Positions 46,302 to 59,062 are shown, counted from the stretch's first letter. The stretch: DNA of 64,000 nucleotides from Pteria penguin (GCA_035048485.1 CM068593.1:149001-213000); one strand, 5' to 3'. Notes: generated by a model from the letters alone, not told the origin. Made by a program: numbers and translations.

Positions 46302-47042
46302 ATGATGGATAAATCCAAAGCACAAGTCCAAAAATCATAAAACCAGAGGACATACAAAATCAGTGAAAATGAAAAACAAATGGAAAATAACAAAATATGT
46401 CTACTTGAAGAGCATATGTGAACCCCTGTGATGGAGTGAGATCAGGTGCCCGGGGAGAGTGAGCATCTCTTGCTTGCTAGCAACACCCGTCACATATACC
46501 CAGTAGAAAGAGTCAAATCGTGTAAATTCCATATGTATTTATATATGGAGAAGTCGAAGTAGATAACCTTCTAGTATAGAAGGTGTCAAATCTGTGTAAA
46601 ATGATCGGAATCGGTCTCAGTCCAGAATATTATTTAAAAGTCTGGATAACGAGATATCATATGGAGTAATAAGAGTCTCGTAACGACCATAGAATTTCCT
46701 CAGTGACGTTGCTAGTCTAGCACATATATAACCCTGGTTGAGCAGCTTAACTGAAAGTCGCCTAGCCCTCAGAACAAAGTCACTGTAATTTGAACATGCT
46801 CTGGAATAACGTATTAACTGAGATATGAATACGCCGTGTGCAGGCGATGATGGAATGTTGCTACTTATGAAAGGAAAATTTGTGATAGCGAAATTGAAAT
46901 CGTCACGTTTGTCATAGAGTGATGTGTTCAATTGACCATTAATGTCGAAAGACAACATAATATCTAAATACGAAGTAGAATTACTACTTTCTGTGGTTTC
47001 TTTGACCTCCTGTTCACTTGGATAGATGATTTTAACTTCCAA
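46302..47042 (-). mobile_element. Naiad A, copy A4 (5'-truncated, with intact C-terminal frame)
   Basis: The frame 47042-46617 encodes the end of RT: IIYPSEQEVKETTESSNS, SYLDIMLSFDINGQ, YDKRDDFNFAITNFPF, and the C terminus SRLLNNILD. It shows the reading frame that A1 has lost. The tail includes the structured motif (46413-46496). The 5' edge abuts the plus-strand fragment C2 head to head. Confidence 0.82.
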
Positions 47043-47585
47043 ATAACTAACTTCCCGTTTCTTTGCAGCAATATTCCGTCCTCACCTGCCTATGGAGTTT
47101 TTATATCTCAACTTATAAGGTACGGAAGAGCCTGTTCTCTACACGACGGTTTTATTCCAAGGGCCAAACGTGCAGGGATATGTTAACAAACGTCTGAAAT
47201 CGTCACTGAGGAAGTTCTATGGTCGCTATGGGGATCTTGTACGAAAATATGAAAAAAAAAAATATGAAAATATGCCTCTTTCTAGAATGATTGATAATTC
47301 TGGAATGCGACTAAATGACCTGTTCAGTGAACACCAAATATGACTTTGTATACCAGTTTTGTACTTTCGTATGCACAATTACGAAACCAAAACTCTTGAT
47401 TTTGATATGTTTCTTGAGAACTGTTGTGACGGGTAATGCATGCAAACAGGAGACGCTTACTCTCCCCGGGCACCTGGTCTCACCTCGGAATTTGTTCAGT
47501 ATTTCGGGGTTCACAGCAGTTCCATTTTGAAACTTACACAATTTTGTAGCTGCCCTTGGACTTTGAGAATGATTAACGGTTTTGG
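47043..47585 (+). mobile_element. Naiad C, copy C2 (3' fragment)
   Basis: Matches the last part of the RT ('aatattccgtcctcacctgc', 'tcactgaggaagttctatgg') and the tail. The structured motif lies at 47416-47523, where a 12-bp outer stem GAACTGTTGTGA/TCACAGCAGTTC (one G-U) and a 9-bp 3' hairpin CCTCGGAAT/ATTTCGGGG are seen. Confidence 0.75.
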
Positions 47586-47885
47586 TACCTCTTCGATATT
47601 GATTTATTTAGAGCATGCCCTGCAATAGCGTAGATGTGAAATAAAGATGCCATATGCGGGAGAGGAAGGTATGGTGCTACAAAGAAAAGTGAAGTTTGTA
47701 ATAATGAAATTGAAATCGCCACGTTTGTCATAGAGGTTACTGAGGAACCCTCGTCACTAAATGATAGGAGTATATCGAGGTATGAAGCGAAAGATCTGCG
47801 TCTCTGTAGTATCTCGAGTTCCTTTGGATATATAATGTTAAGGTGATCCTTAAATACAGAGCAAAATAATTGCAATTTCAAATTT
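47586..47885 (-). mobile_element. Naiad C, copy C3 (internal fragment)
   Basis: The minus-strand frame has DHLNIIYPKELEILQR and SYLDILLSFSDEGSSVTS, matching C1 residues around motif D. It lies back to back with C2. Confidence 0.7.
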
Positions 47886-48781
47886 TAGTTGTGACTGCTA
47901 CTACAAGACTAACGGGAGGGTCACTAAATGTTTTGATTGCTGACAAATTTAGAAAGAAATGTTCCAATAAAATATTGACTACGCATCTCAAATTTTATGG
48001 TTCTTACCATAAGCGCTAAACAGCGTATGAGGAATCACTTTGTTCAGGCACTTCCTGGTGTATGTCTGTCAGTATGTCAGTCCATCTGCCTTGTATCATT
48101 CATACTTTCACTTAGAAGCCAGTACAAGGGTCGTATTTTTAAACTACACAAAAAATTAACACTTACAACAATCTAATTGATACATATTTTAATGAGTATT
48201 TTTAATGAGTATTGTATAGCTCCATGGTGACTTCTGCCACATAATTGAGCCAGTAACTCCTCTTTTTTCTTTCGAAAAGTGGTATCAATAAATATAAGAA
48301 CAAACATACGTTGTAATTTTTACACCAGATACGGATTTCGACAATTTATGTCTCTTAAGTGAGCCTTATGGCCGAGTTATTGGAAATCTTATGATAGATA
48401 AATATTTGAAATGCAAAGTTAAAGCAAAGAGGCCGCGAAATTGAGCCAAAGAGTCAGTCTAAGGACAGAGCTATGTATGAGGAAGATATTCCCAAGTTTT
48501 ACAGTGAATTACAAAATTTCACGACTGAACCTTTTATGCACATATTTCACGTAAGTATAAAAGCGCTGAAAACCAGACTTTTGATGCCTTCGGAGACTAT
48601 CCGTCCACCAGCAGTGACACGGGCCTGGTGATTTAATAATGTTAGAAAATAATTATGTATGTTATACTTTTGTGCACCTGATGTGCATTGCGACAACTTA
48701 TGTCTCTTCAATGATTCGCATAGCCGAATGATTGGAAATCCAATAAAATGTTAACATTTGAAGAGCAGAGTCATAATCAAA
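47886..48781. other. No gene; contains an 80-base Naiad B tail end (48205-48285)
   Basis: The B tail fragment reads 'tccatggtgacttctgccac' then 'gccagtaactcctctttttt' on the plus strand. The rest is unremarkable. Confidence 0.55.
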
Positions 48782-49891
48782 CACGGCAAAAAACCCTACC
48801 GGAAACTGGGACATAAAGTTTCTGGAAGGTTTTTGCAACGGAAACATGCAAACACTTCGCTGGCAAGTTTCCACAGGTTCCATTTTTACGGAAACTTGGC
48901 GTAAACTAATAGTGAGAGTATCAGCAAATTTTCACATAACGGAAACTTCTCACAAAAGTTTTGGCAATGCGGAAACTTAATGAAAACTTATATTCAATAC
49001 TTAACACCCTAGCTTGTACAGATACTTCATGTCAAGATTCAATTTGTTTTCTTTTAAATCATTTCAATAAGATGTATGTGGTCTTTTTAAATATGAGATA
49101 TATTTATAATCAAATAGATAAATTTGTAAGAATTAAAATATTATAAAGCTTAAAGTATAATGAAGTTTGGCAGACAGTGCCGAAGACTGTCAGTTGATTC
49201 TTAATGTAAGGATATAAAGCTGAATATACCAAAAGAGGAAATTCAGATTTCAAAATGTAAATAAAAAGCATGTATACTTCTAAAATCAGAATAACGCTCA
49301 TATTTAGATTTTTCGAACGTTCGATTCTATTTAATGAAAATGTGCTCCAAGTTCAACTGGCATCTGCACATTGTTGTGGACTGATTTTCGTTTCGAGCAA
49401 AAAAAAAAAATAAAACAAAAAACAAAAGACAAAAAACAAAAAACAATAATAAAACAGAAAAAAAAATACCCCCCACCCCCCCCCCCCCCCAAAAAAAACA
49501 ACCCCTCCCCCCAGAAAAAAAAAAACAAAACAAAACAAACAAACAAACGAACTCGAACAAAAATCCAAAAAACAAAAACATAAACAAACACACTCCCAAC
49601 CACCCCTCACCCAAAATAAAAGATGGTTGAACCTTTCATATGTGACTCTCAAAATCTAAAAATTTACCTTCGAGAGAATGATTGTATTTGTATGGTATCT
49701 TAACCCAAGGATATAATAATATCTATTGTCCATCATATTTAATTGTGTAACTTGAATGAACTGCTATTTAACTACTATTTTACTATCTACTAAGATAAAT
49801 AAAATACAAAATTTTTTGCACAACGTACAACTTGAAAATAAAATAAAATCTTATCTGATTGAATTTTTACTTATCTTTATTAACACCTTAG
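48782..49891 (+). mobile_element. Second copy of element X (left part only)
   Basis: Starts CACGGCAAAAAACCCTACC and follows X1 through its subterminal GGAAACTT repeats. It then matches X1 on the far side of the Naiad B3 insertion ('agttcaactggcatct' at about 49350 and 34055; 'acttgaaaataaa' near the end). Low-complexity A/C-rich tract at 49398-49600. Cut off at 49892 by Naiad A5. Confidence 0.65.
49398..49600. repeat. A/C-rich low-complexity tract
   Basis: Runs of A and C, including a C homopolymer near 49480. Open frames across it in several readings are artefacts. Confidence 0.9.
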
Positions 49892-50330
49892 TTCTCACTC
49901 TATGACAAACGTGACGATTTCAATTTCGCTATCACAAACTTTCCTTTCATAAGTAGCAATATTCCATCATCGCCCTCATACGGCGTATTCATATCTCACG
50001 TTATTCCAGAGCATGTTCAAATTACAATGGCTTTGTTCTGAGGACTGGGCGACTTTCAGATAAGCTACTCAACCAGGGTTTTATATGTGCTAGACTAGCA
50101 ACGTCACCGAGGAAGTTCTACGGTCGTTACGAGACTCTCATTACTCCATATGATATCTCGTTATCCAGGCTTTTGAATGATATTCTGGACTGAGACCGAT
50201 TCCGATCATTTTACACAGATTTGACACCTATACTAGAAGGTTGCCTACTTTGACTTCTCCATATATAAATATATATGTAATTTACACTCTTTCTACTGAG
50301 CATATGTAACGAGTGTTGCTAGCATCTCAG
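49892..50330 (+). mobile_element. Naiad A, copy A5 (3' fragment)
   Basis: Starts at 'ttctcactctatgacaaacg' (YDKRDD region), runs through the C terminus of the RT to the stop, and breaks off inside the structured motif ('gagtgttgctagca'). Confidence 0.78.
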
Positions 50331-50404
50331 CAACCCTTGGAATAAAATCCAGAAAGATACATTGACAAATAAATTAAATCTTCACAAATAGCATAAATTA
50401 ATTG

Positions 50405-50660
50405 AAAGCATTATTAATGACCAAAAGATAATAAAGAATCAACGCTAAGAAACCGATCATTACTATCAGCATTTTCTTCTAAATTTTCAATAACTTGAGT
50501 AGAATACCATTCATGAAAATGACTTTTTAGCATTTCTATATAGTCGAAGTTAACAGCGACATCTGGAGGTTGAAGCTTATCACTGCATGCGGCGAGTGCA
50601 TTAAAAAACAATATATCATGTTGATATAGCTTTTTTTAGCGATTCTTCGAGATGTGCAGC
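50405..50660 (-). pseudogene. DDE_1/pogo-type DNA transposase relic
   Basis: Minus-strand residues KLQPPDVAVN, then FHEWYSTQV, resemble the 'LQPLDVSVN...F..WY' signature near the end of pogo/jerky-like (DDE_1) transposases; upstream 'IYAAHLEESLKKL' fits the preceding segment. About 80 residues remain, and the frame ends at 50414. No inverted repeats were identified. The 50705-50926 open frame next to it is not recognised. Confidence 0.45.
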
Positions 50661-50924
50661 GTAGATATCAAAGATCGCTATCGTTTTTTTTTTATTTGAA
50701 CCCATCATGCGTTGATGATACGATTACATTTTCGACGTAACGTAGTATAGAGTGAAATAGTTTCACGTATGTCTCTTGAATCCCTTGAGTCAGGTAAGCC
50801 GGGGATTGTTGGAGGCGTTAATTTAGTTTTTCCACCTTTCAACCACTGTACGATCGACATACTTGCATGTATCGGATAAAAGAATGTACTGACTGATTCA
50901 ACACATCTGACAAAGATGTATGAC

Positions 50925-51165
50925 AAAACTCACCAAGGACATGCACAGAAAAATGACAAACGTAGAATATATATTGAAAACGACAATACAAACATAATCG
51001 ATTATGCTGCGGTTACGATACCGAATTAGGACGGTCAAAGTAACAAACGTCATTCAATTGTTGTGGTTAACCGGTTACGGGCGCCCATCTTCCCACTCAC
51101 CGCAAAAGCAGCACAATCAAAGTACACACATTTAGAAATTTATAAATAATCCTCCATATAAATTA
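50925..51165 (-). mobile_element. Naiad B' 3' tail
   Basis: Variant of the B tail ('acgggcgcccatcttcccac', 'ggttaaccggttacggg'), closest to the one at 62935-63225, and different from B1-B3. Confidence 0.7.
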
Positions 51166-52240
51166 CAAAGAAAAAAGAGGAGTTACCGGCTCACTTATGT
51201 GGTAGAAGTCACCATGGAGCTATACAATACAAGGATCAACAGGTTTCTCAAGAAGATGTCATAAAAAAATTGATTACACACGAAACGTTTATAGAATAAT
51301 ATTTTGCTATCAAAAATCTGTAAGGTGACATCAACAAAACTAAACCGTGCTCTGCCCGTCTGTAAGCTGAGTTCAGATCCTTGATCAATAGGAGTCCCGA
51401 CTAACAGTCAGAGGGGACGAGGATAAGGCCTTGTCTCCTCTGAAAAGGTTTGGACAAGGCCCATCATAGAGTCCCTACCGCTCTGTTAGTCAGAGTGCAA
51501 CGTTCAAGCAAAAGTCTGCATTGGGATGTAGAGGGACCGAATACAAGAACTTAGCGATGACCTCGGGATCATAATGTCGATGTCGAAGGCGTTTAATAAT
51601 TTTAGAACCCACAGATATGAAATTATCGGAACCTTTGACCCTCCTTAGTTTGTACACTAGCTCACCATAGAAATTGGGATGGGATATTCCGCTGAATACG
51701 TATTGTTGAAAAGTCACTTTTCCGAATTTAGATAAAATGTCTGAATAAGATCTGTAAAATTTACTAAACGTTTTTCGAAGTTTATGATATCTATAACCCT
51801 GTTTTTAATATATTTTTTTGCATAAAAATCCAAAACATAAGTGCAGGCTCAAGCGAACCGAAACATTTGAATAATATATTTTACCATATGATGGGAGCCT
51901 GTAGACATAACCATCTAGATAAGGGAAATTTACAATAGAAATCCAAAGTCGTCACGTTTATCATGTATGTTATTATAAATGTTGTTGTTCACAATTTTAA
52001 TCATTAAGTCCAAAAAAGGTGTTACATGGTCGGAAGTATTGGTTTTATTTAACTGAAGTTCAGATGGATAAATGTCAGTAATATAGTTTCAAACTCAGAG
52101 TTATGGATAACTAAAAACTAAAATATCATCGAGACTGAAATGTAATAACTTCTCGCCACTGACTTTTTAATTACGACAATAAATCAAAGGCGGATCACAG
52201 GTACAGGTATTCGGAAATAAATCGTTTATTATTTGAAGAC
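51166..52240 (-). mobile_element. Naiad B', old diverged copy
   Basis: Starts with the B end 'agaggagttaccggctca'. The frame 51717-51490 reads FQQYVFSGISHPNFYGELVY. Further fragments include DIYPSELQLNKTN and TPFLDLMIKI. The codon at the site-3 position is TCC (Ser). The SECIS-like fold at 51413-51476 keeps helix I (GGGAC/GUCCC), AUGA and a fully paired helix II GGCCUUGUC/GACAAGGCC, but the 3' UGA reads UAU. Dead. Confidence 0.72.
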
Positions 52241-54544
52241 TTTCACTTTCTGTTGTATTCTACACAGTAAAAGGGAACGTATCAAGATAATAAAAAGATT
52301 TAGTTACGAATACTTGCAAGTTGTATTACTAACGCTAATTTTGCAAGAGTTATCTTTTTAAGACACCAATAGATATCTACGAAATTACGTTCCCATGAAC
52401 CTACAAAATAGCACAAATCCACGAAAATTGTGACCCATTCAAATAAATGGTTTTACAGTTATTGATCCAAATAGACAACTAAAAATTTTGAGAAAATGAG
52501 AAATTCTTACCAATTAGTATATGGGTAAAGATTAGTATTTGTTTTACTACTCAAATTTATGCACTTTACATAAGAGATACACCATGGACTACACTTTGAC
52601 TCACAAATCAAACAGTAAAATTGCATTTGACTGTCATTTGTCCTCTGAATAATTTTACTATTGCAATTAAACTTCAATTTCTTTGATGGCTTTTGCCTTC
52701 TTTTACTAGAGTCTGTTCACAACAACCAACTAGATATTTGGCTTCTACCACGACAAATTTTGTTAGTATGATGTATTTCTCCTTGGGTGTTTGTAGATCA
52801 ACTTACCCATCTTTAGCTCTTACACGTCTTTGCTTTTGCTTAAGTTAAATTTGCTTATCGACTGATATAAATATTCTTCCAAATTTAACCCTAACCTATT
52901 GATATGTGATATTTTATGCTGGAGTGTCAACAAGTGAATGATGAATGAGTAATACAACATTTGTGTCACTTCACGTCGATTCTGTCTATAAGAAAAGTTA
53001 AGACCAAGATGCTTAGATATGGTCTTAATATCGGACTACAGATGATTTGGAGAACTATACGATTTCTATCCGTCACCTTGGAATCTTATGAATTCGTGTA
53101 AGCTTATCGCTAAGATCTAGAATCATACACAGATATGACATATTTGAGGTATAATGTGACAGTGATGTGTTATTTATACTATTAATACTATCACATTTTC
53201 GATGTCATTTTGAGTATCTATTGTTTTATTTGCATTCCCTTGTCCATAAGGATAGGATGACGGTTAGTTTAGGATCCATGGATATGTCAGCTGAATCAGA
53301 ACTGTTTTTCTTTTCTTTTCTCAGCACTGTGAAATGTAGTATATATAATTAAAATACACGTAAATAATTAAAAAAGACATAAACAAATATAAATAAGGTC
53401 ATGCCGATTTTAAAATCTATTAAGCGTCAGGTGGCGGATAGGTTTTCTTAGGTAAGGATGACAATTAACAAAACGAAAGAACGCGTCCAACCCATATCCT
53501 TATGTTTTGGATCTGTTATTCTTGAAAATTACCTTCTAAATTTCCATTTCCTGTGCTATTTGATGATAGTTTTTACGCACATACAGACAAGCAAATAATA
53601 TCTCTAAACGACCAATTTCGCATCTGGCAAGACGAACTCGACAAAATTAGATGAGAACAGATACAACCGAAGAATATTTTTTCTTCCCTGCAGAGTTCCG
53701 CATCCCAAAACAACTGCGATTTACGATATGAAATGACCATTGAAACAGTAAGAGACGTCCTTCTATGTCTTTAGTTTAAAAAAACCCAGTAATCAAATGA
53801 ATAATCAGATGTGCAAAAATGTGAACGAGCCAGAACTAGTTTGCCTCAAATTACTGAAGTAGGTAATTTTCCTTCTGTTTGTCTGTCCATTACAATGTTT
53901 TGGTCTTTTATCACCTACTCTGGCAAGTATGTCATTGTCAGCATCCAGTGTTGTTCCGGTGTTGTTAGTGAAAGATGCCCTTTGTAGGTCTGGGTATGTG
54001 ATCTTTTTTGTATACTTAAATAAGATCAAATCCTATATAACACAAACGTGTCACATTATTTTGTCTTTGGTATCTGTGGAAAATTATATATATTCTTGAA
54101 AGTCTATGTTAACATAATGTAACAACATGCATTACATGATGCGGTGCTTTTTCCGACCAAGTCAGATTTCTCTCCTTGTTAATGAAAATGTATGCACTTC
54201 GATTACTGTTTTGTTGTTATTGTTGTTAATAAGTGAGTTTGGTATCGGTAACAATCACACACATTAATTTGCTCATCATTCCGTTCATCATCTTAAGTGG
54301 GTATCGCAACCATTCCAAGATTTTTGTGACGTTTCTGTCTTTTTGTTGTTGTTATTGTTAATGAGGTGCCTGGTATCGGTAACTTGTTAGCCACACACAT
54401 TAATTTGCCTCTCATTTAATTGATTATATTAAGTCGGTACTGCAACTGTTCTAAGATTTTTGGGTGTTTTTTGTTTGTTTTTTTTTTTTTTGCTAGTGTG
54501 CATTGTCATTATAGTGGATTTGTCACACATAGGAGTAAAAACAT
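52241..54544. other. No gene recognised
   Basis: AT-rich. 53010-53100 shares words with 45165-45240. Two imperfect copies of a 'gtttggtatcggtaac' / 'gcctggtatcggtaac' block occur at about 54220-54300 and 54350-54420. No coding or RNA feature. Confidence 0.5.
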
Positions 54545-54815
54545 CTTTCATCTGAAATTCTTTATAAAACCCCATAATTCAATTTTTTTGCATAATTTAA
54601 GTCCAAAAAAGGTGCCTTCCGGTCGGAAAACATCATCAAGACATCCAGAGGTGCCATTGAACTCATCAACAAGGTTGAAAGGTTCAGAGGCCCGAATAGA
54701 ATGCACAAAGTCTCTCTCATAACAGTATAAAAGAATTCCGCCACAAGTGGAGCTCAGCCAGTGCCCACAGGAACCCCAACAATCATCCAACAAGTCTTGC
54801 CATTAAATTGTGACT
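54545..54815 (-). mobile_element. Naiad B-like RT fragment with UGA at a conserved Cys
   Basis: The minus strand reads I-V-G-V-P-V-G-T-G-[TGA]-A-P-L-V-A, matching IPMGTNCAPLIA of B1-B3 with TGA in place of Cys. RDF, a VDEFN-like segment and LDDVF follow with frameshifts. A small dead fragment. Confidence 0.6.
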
Positions 54816-55044
54816 TACCTTGTCTAGTTATTTAGCTGAATTTATTTATGTAACACTGAAAGTATTTTCTCTTATTTCATGTTTTGCTGAAGAAAGCATT
54901 TTATTTGTTATCGAAACTTACTTTTTATACATTTATAGTAAGAAAATGTCAATCTATTTTGCATTTTGTATCATTTATTATATATTAATAGTTTAATTGT
55001 TTTTTCCTGATAGGTAGGTAGGTTTTGGAAATCAGACCTGACTC

Positions 55045-57012
55045 TGACACTGACATTGATATTGTTAAAACACTAAACTAAGAGAACTTTTACTTAAAGG
55101 TCCAAAATACAGAGAACTCAGATCATTCACATGGAGCCATATTTTGAGAATGATATGAATTTCTGCGAGGAATATGCCACACGATGGGCAAAAAGAGAGG
55201 AAGTACAGGTCCACACTTTTTCGGAATGGATAAAATCTATTGCAGTACTGCTGAGATCAAACATTAAAAAAATTACAAGGCTCTGGAAACACCAGATTCG
55301 AATCTATTTATAAAGATCCTGATGTTGTCAGAGAACTTGCCTTCCTCCAAGAACATTATATCATTACACCAGCAGATAAAGCATCTAATAATTATACATT
55401 TACTTGTAAGAAATATTACTTTGACAGCCTAGTGAAAGAATTAGGATTAAATTCAGCTCCAGGAAATCCTACTTATACTCTCACGAATTTTTCGGTTTCG
55501 GAAGTACTTGAGAATCATAAATCTTTCCTCAATACGTATAGTATTGACACAAATAAATTAAATTTAGAACTTCCATATTTGTGCTGCATTCCAAAATGCA
55601 CAAAAATCCTTACAAACAACGCTTTATCGCTGGGTCCTCGAAGTGTTCCACAAAATCTGTATCGATGCTACTCACAAAAATATTATCAGAAATTAAATCT
55701 GGCCTTCATAGATATTGCGAAACAGTATATTCCAGAAGTGGAATTAATCAAATGTGGATCCTTAAAAATTCAAAAGAATTGTAAGAACATCTAAAATCAA
55801 AAAATTTACTAAAATTCACTCCATCAAGTCTTTTGACTTTTCGACTCTTTACACAACGATCCTTCATCAGAAATTAAAAGACAGATTAGCGGAAATTCTT
55901 CAAAATGTATTTACTAGTAAAAACGGAAGCCGCAAATTCAAATATATAGTTATAGGCCATGATAAAACTTACTTTGTTTGGGAAAAGTCTGATTCCAAAA
56001 ATAAATACACTGAAACAGCTTTCATCCAGATGTTGAATTTTTTATCGATAACATTTTTGTGGTGTTTGGAGGAAAGGTTTTTCAACAAATTGTCGGCATT
56101 CCAATGGGCACTAACTGTGCTCCGCTTCTGGCTGACATATTCCTTTACTCATACGAAGCTGAATTCATTCAGTCTTTGCTTTTGCAAGGAAAAAAAAACC
56201 AATTCGATCTTGGCTTCAATTTTACTTACAGATATATAGATGACTTGCTTTCAATTAATAACTCTTCATTCGCGGATTACCTTCTATCCAAGTGATTTGG
56301 AGGTCAAAGAAACCACAGAAAGTAGTAATTCTACTTCGTATTTAGATATTATGTTGTCTTTCGATATTGATGGTCAGTTGAACACCTCACTCTATGACAA
56401 CCGTGACGATTTAAATTTCGCTATCACAAACTTTCCTTTCATAAATAGCAACATTCCATCATCGCCCACATACGGGGTATTCATATCTCAGTTAATACTT
56501 TATTCCAGAGTATGTTCAAATTAAAATGACTTTGTTCTGAGGGCTAAGCGACTTTCAGTTAAGCTGCTTAACCAGGGTTATATATGTGCTAGACTAGCAA
56601 CGTCACCGAGGAAGTTCTACGGTCTTTACGAGACTCTTATTACTCCATATGATGTCTCGTTATCCAGACTTTTAAATGATATTCTGGACTGAGACCGATT
56701 CCAATCATTTTACACATATTTGACACCTTCTATACTAGAGGGTTACCTACTTTGACTCCTCCATATATAAATACATATGGAATTTACACGATTTGACACT
56801 TTCTACTGGGTATATGTGACGGGTGTTACTAGCAAGCAGGAGATGCTCACTCTCCCCGGGCACCTGATCTCACTCCATCATAGGGGTTCTCATATGCTCT
56901 TCAAGTAGACATATTTTGTTATTTTCCACTTGTTTTTCATTTTCACTGATTTTGTATGTCCTCTGGTTTCATGATTTTAGACATGATTTGGATTTATCTA
57001 TTATCTTTATAC
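55045..57012 (+). mobile_element. Naiad A, copy A2 (5'-truncated)
   Basis: Closely matches A1 from 'gatattgttaaaacactaaa' to the 3' end. Pieces: CEEYATRWAKREEVQVHT, KELGLNSAPGNPTYTLTN, AGSSKCSTKSVSMLLTKIL, IPMGTNCAPLLADIFLYSYE and FTYRYIDDLLSINNSS. Single-base indels near 55290, 55590, 55780, 56040 and 56290 break it. At the place of A1's stop it reads through (LLQGKKNQFDLGFNF). The structured motif at 56812-56895 has one damaged outer pair. Confidence 0.85.
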
Positions 57013-57275
57013 TTTACCAATCCCCCCTAAAAATCCCCGAGTATTTACTTTAATAAATAAATAAACAAAGCATTATTTAAGACCACATTTCCATGTATTT
57101 TGTACGGTGATAGCTGTATAAACATTTATGTGAGTGTTAATTTAGTGCAACACATGCGCATTTTAGCAAATTTTGTGACTTCAAATCTAAACAAATTGTG
57201 TGTGTTTTCAACACTACTACTCTTGACTGTGTCATTATATAAACTGCTGACAGAAAAGTTTGAGGAATATGATTT

Positions 57276-59062
57276 CTATAAGGCATGGATTTTCCTTGTT
57301 ATTTCTATTCGCTCCAGATTTTTCAGTCTCCTTTTTGTGGCTTTTATAAATCTATTGAACGGACAACGTAGAGATCGACCGTATGATAACCTAGCACCAT
57401 TATAGTCACTTTCTAGCTCCTGACAAATTGCTGTTATATTATAGCTTATTGGCCGATATTCTCGGGGGATGTGATGAGAATCAGTATCAAGCAGAAATTT
57501 TAATTCTTCCAGAGTTCTATGAGCAAGAGTATCTTTCCCTTCATGTCGGTAACTCAGATATAAAATAAAGTTTCCCAGAGCAATAGGCGGAATAACCAAG
57601 ACTTTGTAGGCACTATTAGCTTTCAAATCCCGGAATTCTTCTTTTAATTCAGGAAGATAGCATTCATTATCTAGAAGATGAAAACCCACTATATTCTTGA
57701 TCAACTCATGCAAAGGCTTAAATTCCATACTTGCTGCTCTGTAAGCACGCTCAGTGAAATGCCATATCAAAATAGACTGTGAAGACTGTAGTTTTAATTT
57801 TGCACGATTTATGACATCTACTGTTAATTGAAAGAAGCCTTTGCGAAAAAGATACAATGCCATTAATAGTTTATGATGTATACTATCTACAGCGAATTTT
57901 TTCAAAGTTCTCATCATACAATTCCGTTCAGTCAAAAGCATTTTATTGGTCTTTATGTTGTCTCTATTCGCAGTAAATGTATACTGAAGAATAGAAAATT
58001 GATAAAAATAGTTTTTGACACATTCAAGAAAGAGTGTAAACACTCCCATGTCTTCTTCTTTGCATTTATATATCAATGTTGACAGTGCATCAATGGTTGC
58101 AGCTTTGCCTGGGAATAAAACAACCATTCCTGACGTACGAGCAAATTCTTGTATTAAACAACGATCTTTTTCAAATTTTCTACATGATACATGCATTTCC
58201 GCTGTAGACATTCTGAGGCGAATATGATGACTGCTTAAGCAGTTCTGTAGGAAAGAAATTCTTAACAAACATTTATCGCCTTCTTTATACATCATCAATA
58301 GGTATTTGAGTAGCCGTTGCCTAGCATCACCCTTTATTTTGTCTGCGAACATATTGTTGTCAGGTATGAAGAAATTAGGACAATATCCAACGTTAACAAA
58401 ATGAATTGTTTTGAACCGATAGCAACTAAATGACATCCATGATTCACAATAGATTTAAGTACAGAGTACGATGGCCATCCAATTTTGTGCATTCTCTTTA
58501 AAAAGCAGTGAGCACTAGTAGGCATCCGATCACTCTGCAAACATACTGCTATATCGACTGCATAGGTTCCAAGAATTCCACTCTGGCAGGGTCCATGGAT
58601 TTTCCCATTACGAGTCACTCGAGGAATCATTCGGTTCCATTTGGCGCTTGAGAGATATAAACTTGAACCATGATGTACAAATGCATTGATCAGATAAGGA
58701 TTGTGTACATTGGAAATTAGTTTTAAATTCACAAACCCTGCTGGACTGTTTATACTTTCCATTAGAACTTTCGTTGTGTTAGATGAATCCTCTAGGACTT
58801 CATTTTCAGATGTTAATACTTTGATATTTTTCTTTATGCACATAAAGTCTCTATCGGATGCCTTTAATCGGAAGCCCTCGGCATAACTACCACTGACATG
58901 AATTAAGGTATCATCACTCTGGCTCTGATTGCGAATCTTCGCGTAGTCATTAATGAGTTTATTGACTCCACGCCTGTATTCAATAATCTCCTGATGCCCA
59001 ATCCTCTCATTTAGGCATCTGTATAATTCAAATGACAGTTGATTTATTGTAAGGGCATCCAT
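57276..59062 (-). pseudogene. cGAS-like receptor / Mab-21 family nucleotidyltransferase, internal deletion and frameshift
   Basis: Starts at ATG 59062 (MDALTINQLSFEL), just after an acceptor-like 'ctttatag'. The first frame (to about 58400) has the nucleotidyltransferase signature: VSGSYAEGF, then ASDRDFM (two metal-binding Asp) and GTYAVDIAVCL (third Asp), plus the family marks HGPC and NHGCHLVAIGSK. The frame then shifts, and the second frame continues with VGYCPNFFIPDNNMFADKIK, LLRISFLQNCLSSHHIR and a C-terminal helical region to KIHAL. Family members normally have an additional segment between these parts (a WRISFSLAE...Y.LLK helix block), which is absent here. So a deletion of perhaps 90 residues' worth of DNA has joined the halves out of frame. 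Intact relatives sense nucleic acid and make cyclic dinucleotides, or are structural Mab-21 proteins. A mutated gene is likelier than a working one. Confidence 0.75.

Noticed and set aside
49327..49652. Overlapping open frames rich in Phe, Gly or Lys
   Set aside because: Translations of an A/C-rich low-complexity tract in all frames.
57873..58227. Plus-strand open frames within 57.8-58.9 kb
   Set aside because: Shadows of the minus-strand Mab-21/cGAS-like coding sequence.
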